From assembly GCF_900112305.1 (NCBI RefSeq), contig NZ_FOKT01000005.1, positions 362,546 through 426,545 of the forward strand: DNA of 64,000 nucleotides. Direction: 5' to 3'. Both the position numbers and the translations under genes were made by a program. Numbering within the stretch: position 1 is the first letter of the stretch; every line of letters starts with the position of its first letter. The notes beneath the pieces are model-generated. The model saw only the letters and a program-made list of their open reading frames with translations, searched no databases and was not told the origin of the DNA. This document shows positions 8,878-18,632 of this stretch, in pieces. This DNA comes from Microbulbifer thermotolerans (GTDB lineage Bacteria; Pseudomonadota; Gammaproteobacteria; Pseudomonadales; Cellvibrionaceae).

Positions 8878-9288
8878 ATGATCGATCGACTCGCCGCCAC
8901 CCTGAATTTCGATCGGGAGGCGCTCAATCTGCGCCACGAGCGCCAGAAGGTGCTGGCCGGCAATATCGCCAACGCGGATACGCCCACCTACAAGGCCCGG
9001 GATTTTGATTTTTCCCGGGAGCTGGCGCGCGCTGTAGAGCGGGGAGGCGCGGAAGGGGGCCTGACGGCGCGTACCACCTCGCCGCGACATCTGTCCGCAA
9101 GCGCATCATCGACGACATCCCTGGATTTGCTGTACCGGGTTCCCGATCAACCGAGCCTCGATGGCAACACGGTCAATATGGATGTGGAGCGGAGCTACTT
9201 TGCGGACAACTCGGTCCGTTATCAGGCCGCGCTGACCATCCTCAACGGCCGTATCCAGGGGCTGAAGTCCGCCATGCAGTCGGAATAA
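8878..9288 (+). CDS. flgB: Flagellar proximal rod protein FlgB
   Basis: FlgB forms the membrane-proximal rod with FlgC, FlgF and FliE. Its 136 residues contain the rod/hook N-terminal signature RQKVLAGNIANADTPTYKAR (20-39) and a C-terminal coiled-coil-forming segment (NTVNMDVERSYFADNSVRYQ). It is the first gene of the flgBCDEFGHIJ operon, diverging from flgA. Confidence 0.95.
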   Translation: MIDRLAATLNFDREALNLRHERQKVLAGNIANADTPTYKARDFDFSRELARAVERGGAEGGLTARTTSPRHLSASASSTTSLDLLYRVPDQPSLDGNTVNMDVERSYFADNSVRYQAALTILNGRIQGLKSAMQSE

Positions 9289-9306
9289 AAGGGGTAGGAG
9301 AGGCCA

Positions 9307-9708
9307 ATGTCAATGTTTTCGATTTTTGAGATTTCCGGTTCGGCCATGACCGCCCAGGCCCAACGCATGAATGTGACCGCCAGTAACCTGGCCAATGCGG
9401 ACAGCGTGGCCGGTCCGGATGGCCAGCCCTACCGCGCCAAACAATTGATATTTGAAGCGCGCGGCCGCGAAGGTATGGGTGGCGTGTCGGTGCGTGGCCT
9501 GGTTGAGGATCCGTCGCCGCTGCGGCTCGAATACCGCCCGGACCACCCGTTGGCAGACGACGATGGCTATGTGCAAATGCCGAATGTGGATCCGGTTGGC
9601 GAGATGGTCAACATGATTTCCGCTTCCCGTTCATACCAGGCCAACGTGGAGGTAATGAACACCAGTAAGCAATTGATGCTGAAAACCCTGACCCTGGGAG
9701 AAAACTGA
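9307..9708 (+). CDS. flgC: Flagellar proximal rod protein FlgC
   Basis: FlgC is a 133-residue rod subunit. The N-terminal signature is [20 protein letters not shown], and the C-terminal motif is [20 protein letters not shown], shared by rod/hook family proteins and used for subunit coiled coils. Its stop overlaps the flgD start by one base (TGATG). Confidence 0.95.
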   Translation: MSMFSIFEISGSAMTAQAQRMNVTASNLANADSVAGPDGQPYRAKQLIFEARGREGMGGVSVRGLVEDPSPLRLEYRPDHPLADDDGYVQMPNVDPVGEMVNMISASRSYQANVEVMNTSKQLMLKTLTLGEN

Positions 9709-10388
9709 TGGCTGTCACTAATGTGATCGACAGCGCGGTGCGCGACGCGCTCAACACCACCGCAGGCGCTTCGACCCAAAACGCCGGGCTGGAGCTGCAG
9801 GAGAGTTTTATGACGTTGCTGGTGGCCCAGCTGCAAAACCAGGATCCGATGAATCCGATGGAAAACGCGGAGATGACCTCCCAGCTGGCGCAGATCAATA
9901 CCGTCACTGGTATCCAGAATTTGAACGACACGCTGGAGGGCATCACCGGGCAGCTGGATGCCAGCCAGTTGATGCAGGCCACCAGCCTGATCGGCAAAGG
10001 CGTACTGGTACCCGGTGACCGGGTGTTGGTGGGAGAGGAGGGTGTTACCACGCCCTTCGGTATAGAGCTGCCGGCAGGCGCCGATGATGTGCGTATCACC
10101 ATCCGCGACGGCAACGGGGAGGTGGTGCGCAGTTTCGAACCCTTCTCCCTTTCTGCCGGTACCGAATCCTTTACCTGGGATGGTACTACCGATGAGGGCA
10201 CCCTTGTCGCGGAGGGCGCCTATACGGTTTCCGTGCAAGCCTACGCCAATGGTGAGCCGGTGGATGCAACTGTACTCAACTATGCCCTGGTCAATGGCGT
10301 CAGCCTGGACGACCAGGGCGCGCCGCTGCTGGATCTGGGCGGTGTTTCCGAACCTGTCGATCTGAGCGACATACGTCAAATTCTCTGA
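9708..10388 (+). CDS. flgD: Hook-capping protein FlgD
   Basis: FlgD forms the scaffold cap on which FlgE polymerises and is lost from the finished hook. The 226-residue protein has the conserved N-terminal capping segment (FMTLLVAQLQNQDPMNPMEN, then ITSQ-type helices). A FLIK/TUDOR-like beta domain follows, with GNGEVVRSFEPFSLSAGTES. It is translationally coupled to flgC and followed by flgE after 22 bp. Confidence 0.95.
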   Translation: MAVTNVIDSAVRDALNTTAGASTQNAGLELQESFMTLLVAQLQNQDPMNPMENAEMTSQLAQINTVTGIQNLNDTLEGITGQLDASQLMQATSLIGKGVLVPGDRVLVGEEGVTTPFGIELPAGADDVRITIRDGNGEVVRSFEPFSLSAGTESFTWDGTTDEGTLVAEGAYTVSVQAYANGEPVDATVLNYALVNGVSLDDQGAPLLDLGGVSEPVDLSDIRQIL

Positions 10389-10410
10389 TAAACATTTCAA
10401 GGAGCAAACC

Positions 10411-11601
10411 ATGGGATTTTCGCAGGCGCTGAGCGGCCTTAACGCCGCCGCCACCAACCTGGATGTGGTGGGAAACAATATCGCCAACTCGGCAACGGTC
10501 GGCTTTAAGAGCTCCAGTGTGCAATTCGCCGATGTCTACACCGGCGCCCTTGCCGGGCAGGGCACCCGGGTTTCCGCGGTGTTGCAGGACTTCTCTAACG
10601 GCACCTTGGAATCCACGGGTCGTAACCTGGATCTGGGGATCAACGGTAGTGGCTTCTTCCGCTTCACTCAGGGTGGAGAGGTGCTCTATTCGCGCAACGG
10701 CCAGCTGATTCTGACCAGCGACGGTTATCTGGAAAATGCCCAGGGGGCGCGCCTGACCGGCTTCCCCGCAGGCGTTGGCACTGGCGGCCAGCCGGAAGAG
10801 CTGCAAGTCCCCGCGGGGGCAATGCCGGCTTCAGCCACAACGGAGGTGGAGGCATCGTTTAACCTCGACGCGACCGTCAGCATTATCGATCGCGCAATCA
10901 CCCCATTTAGTGTGGCGGACGCTGACAGTTACTCCTACGCCAACACCGGGACCGCCTATGACTCACTGGGTGTGCAACACACCATGACAACCTATTTCAC
11001 CAAGACGGCGGACAATACCTGGGAAGTGCGCGTGGCGGTGGACGGTGTCGATGATACCGTCAACGTGGGGCAGCTGATTTTCACCAGTAACGGTACCCTG
11101 GATGTCGCTTCGAGCACCTTCCCCACATACAGCTTCACCCCGGCTGGTGGCGCTGATCCACTTAATTTCACCATCGCCTTCGATGGCACCACGCAGTTTG
11201 GCAACGATTTCTCCCTGGATTCCCTGAGTCAGAACGGCTACACGTCCGGCGCTCTGGTGGGCATCAGCTTCGATGAAGACGGCAATATCATCGGTAACTA
11301 CGCCAACGAGCAGAGTCAGGTGCTGGGTACCGTGGCGCTGGCCAATTTCCGCAACGAAGAGGGGTTGACCCCGGCAGGCGACAACGTCTGGGTGGAATCC
11401 GGCAGCTCCGGTCAGCCGCTCTTGGGGCTGGCCGGAACCGGGCAGTTCGGCACCCTGGAGCCGGGAACGGTGGAAGTGTCCAACGTGGACCTCACCCGGG
11501 AGTTGGTGGACCTGATCGTGGCCCAGCGCAATTACCAGGCCAATACCCAGACCATCAAGATACAGGACGAGGTGCTGCAGAGCGCGGTGAACCTGCGCTA
11601 A
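10411..11601 (+). CDS. flgE: Flagellar hook protein FlgE
   Basis: FlgE is the hook subunit, present in about 120 copies (family knowledge). The 396-residue protein has the N-terminal D0 signature LDVVGNNIANSATVGFKSS and a variable middle domain. The C-terminal D0 helix is DLTRELVDLIVAQRNYQANT, then IKIQDEVLQSAVNLR. A perfect 12-bp hairpin directly follows the gene and may favour its mRNA over that of the downstream rod genes. Confidence 0.96.
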   Translation: MGFSQALSGLNAAATNLDVVGNNIANSATVGFKSSSVQFADVYTGALAGQGTRVSAVLQDFSNGTLESTGRNLDLGINGSGFFRFTQGGEVLYSRNGQLILTSDGYLENAQGARLTGFPAGVGTGGQPEELQVPAGAMPASATTEVEASFNLDATVSIIDRAITPFSVADADSYSYANTGTAYDSLGVQHTMTTYFTKTADNTWEVRVAVDGVDDTVNVGQLIFTSNGTLDVASSTFPTYSFTPAGGADPLNFTIAFDGTTQFGNDFSLDSLSQNGYTSGALVGISFDEDGNIIGNYANEQSQVLGTVALANFRNEEGLTPAGDNVWVESGSSGQPLLGLAGTGQFGTLEPGTVEVSNVDLTRELVDLIVAQRNYQANTQTIKIQDEVLQSAVNLR

Positions 11602-11618
11602 CGGCAGTTCGTTCTGGT

Positions 11619-11654
11619 GCCCGGGCCGATGCAGTAACGCGAATCGGCCCGGGC
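11619..11654 (+). other. Intercistronic hairpin between flgE and flgF
   Basis: GCCCGGGCCGAT pairs perfectly with ATCGGCCCGGGC across a 12-base loop in the 83-bp gap. No T-run follows, so it is not a standard terminator. It is placed to stabilise the upstream flgE message or slow read-through; that role is inferred. Confidence 0.7.
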
Positions 11655-11684
11655 GCAATTGCCTGAAAGAACGAGAGCACAGTT

Positions 11685-12440
11685 ATGGATCGCATTCTCT
11701 ACACCGCCATGAGCGGCGCCCGTCAGAGCATGGAACAACAGGCGGTGGTCAGCAACAACCTGGCCAATGTTTCCACCTCGGGCTTTCGCGCCCAGCTGCA
11801 CGCGCTGCGCGCCGTACCGGTGCAGGGGGATGGCCAACTGCCCACGCGAGTTTCGGTTATGGCCTCCACTCCCGGCGCCGACTTCAGCGCCGGACCGGTG
11901 AACGCCACTGGCCGCGACCTGGACGTTGCCCTGCAGGGCAATGCCTGGCTGGCGGTGCAGGCTGCCGACGGCAGTGAGGCCTATACCCGCCGCGGCGACC
12001 TGCAAGTGGACGCCAACGGCATGCTCACCACTGCCGGCCGCCCGGTGATCGGGCAGGGCGGGCCCATCGTAGTGCCCTTGGGTGCGTCTCTGTCCATGGG
12101 TGCGGACGGCACCCTGAGCGCGATTGGCGCCGGTGAGGACCCCGAGGCTCTGGCGCAAGTGGGCCGCCTCAAGTTGGTCGATCCGGGCGAGACGCGCCTA
12201 GTGCGCGGCGAGGACGGCCTCTTCCGCGCTCCCCCGGATGCCGCCGACAACAGTGCTCCGCTGCCCGCGGATGAAAACGCGCGCCTGATCAGCGGCGCGC
12301 TCGAGGGCAGTAACGTCAACGCGGTGGAATCTATGGTCGCCATGATCGACAACGCCCGGCGCTACGAAATGCAAATCAAAGTGATCGAGAGCGCTGACGA
12401 AAATGCCCGGCGGGCGGACAACCTTTTATCCATTGAATAA
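11685..12440 (+). CDS. flgF: Flagellar proximal rod protein FlgF
   Basis: FlgF is a rod subunit between FlgC and the distal rod FlgG. The 251-residue protein starts MDRILYTAMSGARQSMEQQ, with the family signature [18 protein letters not shown] and C-terminal VNAVESMVAMIDNARRYEMQ. The length is normal. It is flanked on both sides by long inverted repeats in the DNA. Confidence 0.95.
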   Translation: MDRILYTAMSGARQSMEQQAVVSNNLANVSTSGFRAQLHALRAVPVQGDGQLPTRVSVMASTPGADFSAGPVNATGRDLDVALQGNAWLAVQAADGSEAYTRRGDLQVDANGMLTTAGRPVIGQGGPIVVPLGASLSMGADGTLSAIGAGEDPEALAQVGRLKLVDPGETRLVRGEDGLFRAPPDAADNSAPLPADENARLISGALEGSNVNAVESMVAMIDNARRYEMQIKVIESADENARRADNLLSIE

Positions 12441-12484
12441 ACAACCAAGGGGAAGGCTGCCCGGCCAAAGCCTGTGGCCGCCTG

Positions 12485-12583
12485 CTGCCGGTGGGTGCCT
12501 TGCGGACACGCCGTGAATATGTCCATGTCGGCTTGCCTGCGAGCCCCCTCTCGCAGACAGTCCCGCAAGGCAACCACCGGCAG
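12485..12583 (+). other. Large nested hairpin between flgF and flgG
   Basis: A roughly 23-bp arm (12485-12507, CTGCCGGTGGGTGCCTTGCG...) pairs with 12560-12583 with one or two mismatches. Within the loop a second perfect stem (CTGCGAG at 12537-12543 with CTCGCAG at 12550-12556) forms. It sits in an unusually long gap (193 bp) inside an otherwise tight operon. Confidence 0.7.
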
Positions 12584-12633
12584 CATTCTTCGCATCGTTT
12601 TGTGGCGCCAACCCGCCCTGAGAGGAAAAGAAA

Positions 12634-13416
12634 ATGATCAAATCACTGTGGACAGCCAAGACCGGCCTCGAGTCACAGCAAGTAAAAATGGATGTGATTG
12701 CCAACAACCTGGCCAACGTCAGCACCAACGGCTTCAAGAAATCCCGCGCTGTATTCGAGGACCTTCTTTACCAGAACCTGCGCCAGCCCGGTGCGCAAAA
12801 CGATATGCAGAACACCCTGCCATCGGGCATGCAGGTGGGCAGTGGTGTGCGCCCGGTGGCCACCGAGCGGCTCCACACCCAGGGCGGCCTGGAGCAAACC
12901 GGCAACTCCCGCGACCTGGCCATCAACGGCAAGGGATTCTTTCAGGTACTTCTGCCTGACGGCACCACCGCCTATACCCGTGACGGCAGCTTCCAGCTGG
13001 ACGAGAACGGCCAGATGGTGACTTCCAGCGGTTACCCCCTGGAACCGGCGGTGATTATTCCGGAAAACGCCCTGTCAGTGACCATCGGCAAGGATGGCGT
13101 GGTATCGGTAACCGAGCCGGGTTCCAGTGAGAGTGTGGAAGTGGGCCAGATTACTCTATCCACTTTCGTCAATCCGGGGGGCCTGCAAAGCATCGGTGAA
13201 AACCTCTACCTGGAAACTTCCGCCTCCGGTATGCGCACCGAAAGCATGCCCGGCTTGAACGGCGCTGGCAGCCTCTACCAGTCCTACGTGGAGACCTCCA
13301 ACGTCAACGTGGTGGAAGAGATGGTCAGTATGATCCAGACCCAGCGCGCCTACGAGATCAACAGCAAGGCGGTGCAGGCATCCGATGAAATGCTCTCCCG
13401 CCTGGCCCAGTTATAA
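12634..13416 (+). CDS. flgG: Flagellar distal rod protein FlgG
   Basis: FlgG forms the distal rod, the drive shaft through the P and L rings. The 260-residue protein begins [16 protein letters not shown], with the signature [17 protein letters not shown] and C-terminal [20 protein letters not shown]. The length is exactly typical for FlgG. An AGAGGAAAAG ribosome-binding region precedes the ATG. Confidence 0.96.
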   Translation: MIKSLWTAKTGLESQQVKMDVIANNLANVSTNGFKKSRAVFEDLLYQNLRQPGAQNDMQNTLPSGMQVGSGVRPVATERLHTQGGLEQTGNSRDLAINGKGFFQVLLPDGTTAYTRDGSFQLDENGQMVTSSGYPLEPAVIIPENALSVTIGKDGVVSVTEPGSSESVEVGQITLSTFVNPGGLQSIGENLYLETSASGMRTESMPGLNGAGSLYQSYVETSNVNVVEEMVSMIQTQRAYEINSKAVQASDEMLSRLAQL

Positions 13417-13429
13417 GCGGATCGGGACC

Positions 13430-14101
13430 ATGCTGTCTGTAGTTAAGAAGATCACCGTCGCGGCCCTGATCATGCTCAACGCTGGTTGTGCGTATCTGCC
13501 GCGTTCCTCGGTGGTGAGTCAGGAAGAGTGGGTGTCGGTGCCCGTGCCGCCACCGGCGAAACCCAACGGTGCGATTTATCAGGCGGACCGGGGCTACCGG
13601 CCGCTGTTCGAGGACCGCCGCCCGCGCATGGCGGGAGACCTGCTTACCGTGGTGTTCAACGAACAAGTGAGTGCCTCCAAGAGCGCGGAGAGCAACGCCA
13701 ACCGGTCCGGCACTGGATCGCTCACTTCGACGGTGGTTCCGGATGGCCTCGAAAGCCTGACGGATTACGGCTTTGATATCGAGGGCAGCAACGACTTTGA
13801 AGGCGGTGGTGGCGCAAGCGCGGAAAACACCTTCACCGGCACCATGGCGGTGACCGTGCTGGAGGTGCTTCCCAACGGCAACCTGCGCGTACGCGGTGAA
13901 AAGCAGATAGTGATCAACCAGGGCACTGAGTACATCCGGTTTTCCGGCATTATCGATCCGCGTGAGATTTCCAGCGCCAACACCGTGCTCTCCACCCAGG
14001 TGGCCGAAGCGCGCATTGAATACGTCGGCGACGGCTATATCGACGAAGCGCAGCACATGGGCTGGCTGCAGCGTCTGTTCCTGAACCTCTCCCCCTTCTG
14101 A
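13430..14101 (+). CDS. flgH: Flagellar L-ring lipoprotein FlgH
   Basis: FlgH forms the outer-membrane L ring around the rod. The start was placed at the ATG beginning [20 protein letters not shown], because this yields a lipoprotein signal peptide with the acylated cysteine at residue 20; the frame is also open 45 bp further upstream, inside flgG. The lipobox is slightly atypical (N at -3). The conserved core includes [20 protein letters not shown] and [16 protein letters not shown]. It is 12 bp from flgI. Confidence 0.95.
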   Translation: MLSVVKKITVAALIMLNAGCAYLPRSSVVSQEEWVSVPVPPPAKPNGAIYQADRGYRPLFEDRRPRMAGDLLTVVFNEQVSASKSAESNANRSGTGSLTSTVVPDGLESLTDYGFDIEGSNDFEGGGGASAENTFTGTMAVTVLEVLPNGNLRVRGEKQIVINQGTEYIRFSGIIDPREISSANTVLSTQVAEARIEYVGDGYIDEAQHMGWLQRLFLNLSPF

Positions 14102-14112
14102 CGGCAGCGACG

Positions 14113-15210
14113 ATGAGATTCCCATTCCCGAACTGGATACTGTTGTCACTGGCGCTCGCCGCTGTCGCGGCGCGCGCTGAACCTTTGCGTGAACTGGCGG
14201 ATTTCGCCGGTGTGCGCGACAACCACTTGGTGGGCTACGGCCTGGTAGTGGGGCTGGACGGCACCGGCGACCAGACGATGCAGACGCCCTTTACCACACA
14301 GAGCCTGATCAACATGTTCTCGCAGCTGGGAATTACCATTCCCGAGGGCACCAATATGCAGTTGCGCAATGTGGCCGGGGTGATGGTCACCGCGGAGCTG
14401 CCGCCATTCGCGCGGCCCGGCCAGCGCGTCGATGTGGTGGTGTCATCCATCGGTAATGCCCGCAGCCTACGCGGGGGAACGCTGCTGATGACCCCTCTGA
14501 AGGGGGTGGACGGCCTCACCTATGCCGTTGCCCAGGGCAACCTTCTGGTGGGCGGGGCCGGTGCCGAGTCCGGTGGTTCCAGCGTACAGATCAACCAGCA
14601 GGCGGGCGGCCGTATCGCAGGTGGTGCCCTGGTGGAGCGCGAAGTGTCCCTGGATCTGGGGGCCAGCGCGTTGGAGCTGCATCTGCGCGAGGCGGACTTC
14701 GGCACGGCGCAGCGCGCGGTGCGCGCCATCAACGCCGAATTCGGTCGCCCGGTGGCGGAGGCGGTGGATGCCCGCGTTATCCGCCTGCAAGGCCCCGGGC
14801 GCCCCAATGAGCGGGTCAACTTTATGGCGCGGGTAGAAAGTGTCCAAGTTATGCCGGTGGAGCCGCCAGCGCGGGTGGTGCTCAATGCCCGCAGTGGCTC
14901 GGTGGTATTGAACGGCCGCGTCACCCTGGGCCCCGCCGCCGTGGCCCACGGCAACCTGTCGGTGGTAATCAACACCGATTTCGGCGTCAGTCAGCCAGCG
15001 CCCTTCGGAGAGGGGCAGACGACGGTCGTGCCGAGCAGCGATATCACTGTCCGCCAGCAGATGGGCTCCCTGCAGTTTGTCGAGGGCGCGGATCTGATGG
15101 AAGTGGTGGATGCGCTCAATGCCCTCGGCGCCACGCCCCAGGATCTGATGTCGATTTTGGAAGCCCTCAAGGCGGCGGGTTCGCTGCGCGCGGAACTGGA
15201 GATTATCTGA
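14113..15210 (+). CDS. flgI: Flagellar P-ring protein FlgI
   Basis: FlgI forms the periplasmic P ring, assembled with help from FlgA. The 365-residue precursor has a signal peptide cleaved after AVAARAEP. The family core is clear: [56 protein letters not shown] and a C-terminal [19 protein letters not shown]. Its stop overlaps the flgJ start by one base. Confidence 0.97.
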   Translation: MRFPFPNWILLSLALAAVAARAEPLRELADFAGVRDNHLVGYGLVVGLDGTGDQTMQTPFTTQSLINMFSQLGITIPEGTNMQLRNVAGVMVTAELPPFARPGQRVDVVVSSIGNARSLRGGTLLMTPLKGVDGLTYAVAQGNLLVGGAGAESGGSSVQINQQAGGRIAGGALVEREVSLDLGASALELHLREADFGTAQRAVRAINAEFGRPVAEAVDARVIRLQGPGRPNERVNFMARVESVQVMPVEPPARVVLNARSGSVVLNGRVTLGPAAVAHGNLSVVINTDFGVSQPAPFGEGQTTVVPSSDITVRQQMGSLQFVEGADLMEVVDALNALGATPQDLMSILEALKAAGSLRAELEII

Positions 15211-15527
15211 TGGATAACGCGTTGGTGAGCGGACACTTCGCTCTGGATGTACAGGGGCTGGAACGGCTGAAAAACGAAGCGGCGGAGGACCCGCAGAAAA
15301 ACCTGCGGGCGGCCGCGGAACAGTTCGAGGCGCTCTTCCTGCAGCAGTTGATGAAGAGCATGCGCGAGGCCACCCCCCGCTCCGGGCTGATCGACAACAC
15401 CGGCATCCGGTTTTACGAATCCCTGTACGACCAGCAGCTGTCCCAGCACTTGGCCGGACGGGGCCTTGGATTGGCCGAGCAGCTGGTCGAGCAGTTGTCC
15501 AGCCGCACAGGCAGCGGTGGCAAATAA
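15210..15527 (+). CDS. flgJ: Single-domain FlgJ rod-binding protein (no muramidase domain)
   Basis: FlgJ caps the growing rod. Only the N-terminal rod-binding domain is present (EQFEALFLQQLMKSMREATP, then IRFYESLYDQQLSQHLAGRG). The protein is 105 residues, whereas most gammaproteobacterial FlgJ proteins exceed 300 because they carry a C-terminal glucosaminidase. The frame ends in a normal stop (GSGGK-TAA) and the following DNA shows no muramidase remnant. A separate lytic enzyme must therefore open the peptidoglycan, and none is visible in the window. Confidence 0.92.
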   Translation: MDNALVSGHFALDVQGLERLKNEAAEDPQKNLRAAAEQFEALFLQQLMKSMREATPRSGLIDNTGIRFYESLYDQQLSQHLAGRGLGLAEQLVEQLSSRTGSGGK

Positions 15528-15543
15528 AAGTAGTGGCCAAGAC

Positions 15544-15571
15544 TCAAGCCGGGGCGCTTACCGGCCGATAA
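15544..15571 (+). promoter_or_regulatory. Probable sigma-28 promoter of flgKL
   Basis: A perfect -10 element GCCGATAA is preceded by TCAAG at 16 rather than 15 bases. It lies about 115 bp upstream of flgK, in a gap that also contains repeated GCAGCTG/CAGCTG inverted segments. Transcription of flgKL by FliA is the norm, but the weak -35 makes this match less certain than the others. Confidence 0.5.
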
Positions 15572-15685
15572 CTGATATAGGTCTTGTGATTATTAAAGCC
15601 GGCACGGGCGTATGCCCCAGCTGCTGCTTTCCCCTCTCCGCGGCAGCTGTGCCTTCGCGGAGCAGCTGAAAAGGAAAGACTAACA

Positions 15686-17305
15686 ATGAGTATGTTTTCG
15701 ATTGGCTTGAGCGGCCTCAACGCCGCCCAGATCGCACTCAACACCACCAGCAACAACATCAGCAATGTCTATACCGAGGGCTACAACCGGGAACTCACTC
15801 TGCTCGGCGAGCGCAGTGGCGGCCTCGGTGTGCAGGTCAACGACGTGCAGCGCCAATTCGACGACTTCGTGGCCAACCAGCTCAATGGAGTTAGCAGTAC
15901 GGCAAGTGCGCTGGCCAGTTACGAAGTGCAAGTGTCCCAGATCGACGATCTACTCGCCGATAGCGATGCGGGCCTGGCCCCTCTGATACAGAATTTCTTC
16001 TCCTCAATCGAAGATCTTACAGCCGCCCCCTCCGACCCGGCTGCACGCCAGGGAGTAATCGGAGCGGCGGATACGCTGAGCGCCCAGTTCCGCGCCTTTG
16101 ACGACTACCTGCAGGATATGCGCGAGGGCGTCAACGATCAGATTGCCGATGAGATCACCCAGATCAACAACACTGCCGAGCAGATTGCCAGCCTCAACCG
16201 CGAGATAGCTCTGGCCAAGGCCAAACACGGAGAGGCGCCCAACAGCCTGCTCAACCAGCGCGATCAGCTGGTGGCGGATCTTAGCGAACGCATTGATGTG
16301 CAGCTGACGGTGCAGGAAAGCGGCACCTACAACCTGTCCATCGGCAATGGGCAGCCCATAGTGGCGGGGTCCCAGACCTTTAGCCTGGAGGCGATAGACT
16401 CCGCCGCTGACCCCAGCCGTACAGTGGTCGGCTACCACGACTCCGCCGGCAACCTGATCGAACTCAAGGAAGGCATGATTTCCGGCGGTTCCCTGGGCGG
16501 ATTGTTGACCTTCCGCAGCGAAACGCTGGACAAAACCCAGAATCAGCTCGGTCAGCTGGCTGTCTCCCTCGCACTGGGCGTGAACCAGCAACACAACGCT
16601 GGGGTGGACCAGTACGGCAATCCGGGCACGGATATGTTCGCTATCGGCCAGCCGCGCACTTTCAGCAATGCGGACAACAGCGGCACCGCCACGATCAGTG
16701 CGGTTTTTGACGATATTACACAGCTCACCGCCAGCGATTTTGAACTCACAGTGACCGATGCCGCCACCGGTCAGTTCGAGATCACCCGCCTGGATACTGG
16801 TGACACCTTCACCGCCACCCTCGATGCCAGCGACCAGCTGACCTTCGGTGGCGTAGTCGTCACTGTCACTGGCGCAGCGAGCCTGGTGGACGGCGACAGT
16901 TTCCAATTACAGCCGGTGCGCAATGTCGCCAGCGGTATGGAAAATCTGATCCAGGACGGGGCGGAAATTGCCGCGGGGCTCGGCGGCGGCAGTGGTGACA
17001 ACGAAAACGCACTCGCACTACAACAGCTGCAGAACGCACAGTTGGTTGGCGGCTCGGCCACCCTGAACGGCGCTTATGCGGCCATGGTCAGTGATGTGGG
17101 TAACCGCACCAATATCGTCCAGGTAAACCTGGAGGCACAGGAGGGGCTCACTGAGCAGTTGCGCGCGCTGCAGTTATCGGACTCCGGCGTGAATCTGGAT
17201 GAAGAGGCCGCCAACCTGATTCGTTATCAGCAGTATTACCAGGCCAATGCCCAAGTGATCCAGACGGCTGCGACCGTGATGGACGCCATCCTGGGCCTGA
17301 GATAA
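15686..17305 (+). CDS. flgK: Hook-filament junction protein FlgK
   Basis: FlgK (HAP1) joins hook to filament and is escorted by FlgN. The 539-residue protein begins MSMFSIGLSGLNAAQIALNT with the signature SNNISNVYTEGYNRE. It ends in the C-terminal coiled-coil segment GVNLDEEAANLIRYQQYYQA. The middle domain (about 330-430) is a flagellin-like variable insert. AAAGGAAAG precedes the ATG. flgL follows after 15 bp. Confidence 0.96.
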   Translation: MSMFSIGLSGLNAAQIALNTTSNNISNVYTEGYNRELTLLGERSGGLGVQVNDVQRQFDDFVANQLNGVSSTASALASYEVQVSQIDDLLADSDAGLAPLIQNFFSSIEDLTAAPSDPAARQGVIGAADTLSAQFRAFDDYLQDMREGVNDQIADEITQINNTAEQIASLNREIALAKAKHGEAPNSLLNQRDQLVADLSERIDVQLTVQESGTYNLSIGNGQPIVAGSQTFSLEAIDSAADPSRTVVGYHDSAGNLIELKEGMISGGSLGGLLTFRSETLDKTQNQLGQLAVSLALGVNQQHNAGVDQYGNPGTDMFAIGQPRTFSNADNSGTATISAVFDDITQLTASDFELTVTDAATGQFEITRLDTGDTFTATLDASDQLTFGGVVVTVTGAASLVDGDSFQLQPVRNVASGMENLIQDGAEIAAGLGGGSGDNENALALQQLQNAQLVGGSATLNGAYAAMVSDVGNRTNIVQVNLEAQEGLTEQLRALQLSDSGVNLDEEAANLIRYQQYYQANAQVIQTAATVMDAILGLR

Positions 17306-17320
17306 GGAGATTCGGACGCC

Positions 17321-18517
17321 ATGCGTATCAGCACTGTTACCGTTTATGAACAGAGTATGAGCTCCATGAACCGCCAGCAGGGCGAGTTCCTCAAGGTGGG
17401 GCAGCAGATCGCCTCGGGCCGCCGTGTGGTCAACCCTTCCGACGACCCCCAGGCCGCCTCGCAAGCCGTACAGGTGTCCCAGTCCCTGGCGATCACCGAG
17501 CAGTACACCGACGCCCGTGTCAGCGCCCGCAATGCACTTTCCCAGGAAGAGAGCATTCTCAATGGCGTCAGCGATGCCATCGCCAGTGCCAAGACCCTGA
17601 TCGTGCAGGCGGCCAGCGACACTTTGAGTGACGAGGACCGCGTTTCGGTAGCGAGCGAACTGCGGGGTATCTACGAGACACTGATCGGCCAGGCCAACGC
17701 CACCGACGGCAATGGCCGCTACCTTTTTGGCGGCTATCAGGATGATAGCGCGCCTTTTGTCCGCAGCGGCACGGGGAACGTAATTTACGTCGCCGATAAC
17801 AATAGCCGCGAAGTACGCATCGACGCCTCCCGTTTAATGCCGGTGGCGGACAATGGTATCGAGGTATTCCAAAGTGTAACCGCCAGCGCCGGCTATGTGG
17901 CCGAGGCGGATTCCGCCAATACCGGCAGTGTCACCTTCAAAGGGCCCAATGTGGTGGACGAGACGGACCCCGGCTACGGCGGTGCCTTCGATATCACCTT
18001 CTCTGTGGTGTCCGGAACCGCTACCTACTCCATTAACGGCGGTGCGCCGCAACCCTACGCGTCGGGGCAGGCACTCAGCTTTGGCGGCCTGACCATGATT
18101 CTTGAAGGCGAGCCCGCCGACGGTGACCGAATTACTGTCGACCTGGCGCAAAACATGAACACGGATCTGTTCGCCACTTTCGAAAAGGCTCTGTCAATTC
18201 TGGAACAGCCGGCCAGCACAGACAGCGAAAAGGCCGCGCGCGCGAATACCTTGAACACCGTGATGCGGGAGTTCGACAACAGCCTCGATAATGTGCTCAC
18301 CGTCCGCGCCTCTGTTGGGGCCCGCTTGAATGAGCTGGATGTAGTGGACTCGGTGGCAGCAAACCGGACCCTCAACTACCAGCAGGAATTGTCGGATCTG
18401 GTGGACCTGGACTACGTGGAGGCCATTGCTGAATACAGTCTGCGCCAGGTCGGCCTGCAGGCAGCACAACAGGCTTTTGTCGATATCAAAAGTTTGAGCC
18501 TGTTCGACCGTCTCTGA
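17321..18517 (+). CDS. flgL: Hook-filament junction protein FlgL
   Basis: FlgL (HAP3) sits between FlgK and the filament. The 398-residue protein has a flagellin-like N-terminus (MRISTVTVYEQSMSSMNRQQ, GQQIASGRRVVNPSDDPQAA) and C-terminus (EYSLRQVGLQAAQQAFVDIK). It has the typical FlgL length and gene order. A GC-rich hairpin without a T-run follows the stop, in the gap shared with the convergent fliR. Confidence 0.95.
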   Translation: MRISTVTVYEQSMSSMNRQQGEFLKVGQQIASGRRVVNPSDDPQAASQAVQVSQSLAITEQYTDARVSARNALSQEESILNGVSDAIASAKTLIVQAASDTLSDEDRVSVASELRGIYETLIGQANATDGNGRYLFGGYQDDSAPFVRSGTGNVIYVADNNSREVRIDASRLMPVADNGIEVFQSVTASAGYVAEADSANTGSVTFKGPNVVDETDPGYGGAFDITFSVVSGTATYSINGGAPQPYASGQALSFGGLTMILEGEPADGDRITVDLAQNMNTDLFATFEKALSILEQPASTDSEKAARANTLNTVMREFDNSLDNVLTVRASVGARLNELDVVDSVAANRTLNYQQELSDLVDLDYVEAIAEYSLRQVGLQAAQQAFVDIKSLSLFDRL

Positions 18518-18531
18518 TTGCCTTCCGCTCG

Positions 18532-18554
18532 CTGGGCGGCGGGAAGCCGCCCAG
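18532..18554. terminator. Hairpin between convergent flgL and fliR
   Basis: CTGGGCGGC pairs perfectly with GCCGCCCAG across five bases, in the 115-bp gap between convergent operons. There is no clear T-run on either side, so termination there is plausible from position rather than proven. Confidence 0.5.
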
Positions 18555-18632
18555 ATCAACCTCGCCACCTCCTTAACAAACCACCTGGGAATTGACTTCT
18601 GGACTGTGAAAAGACTCTGGAAGCCAGGCCCG

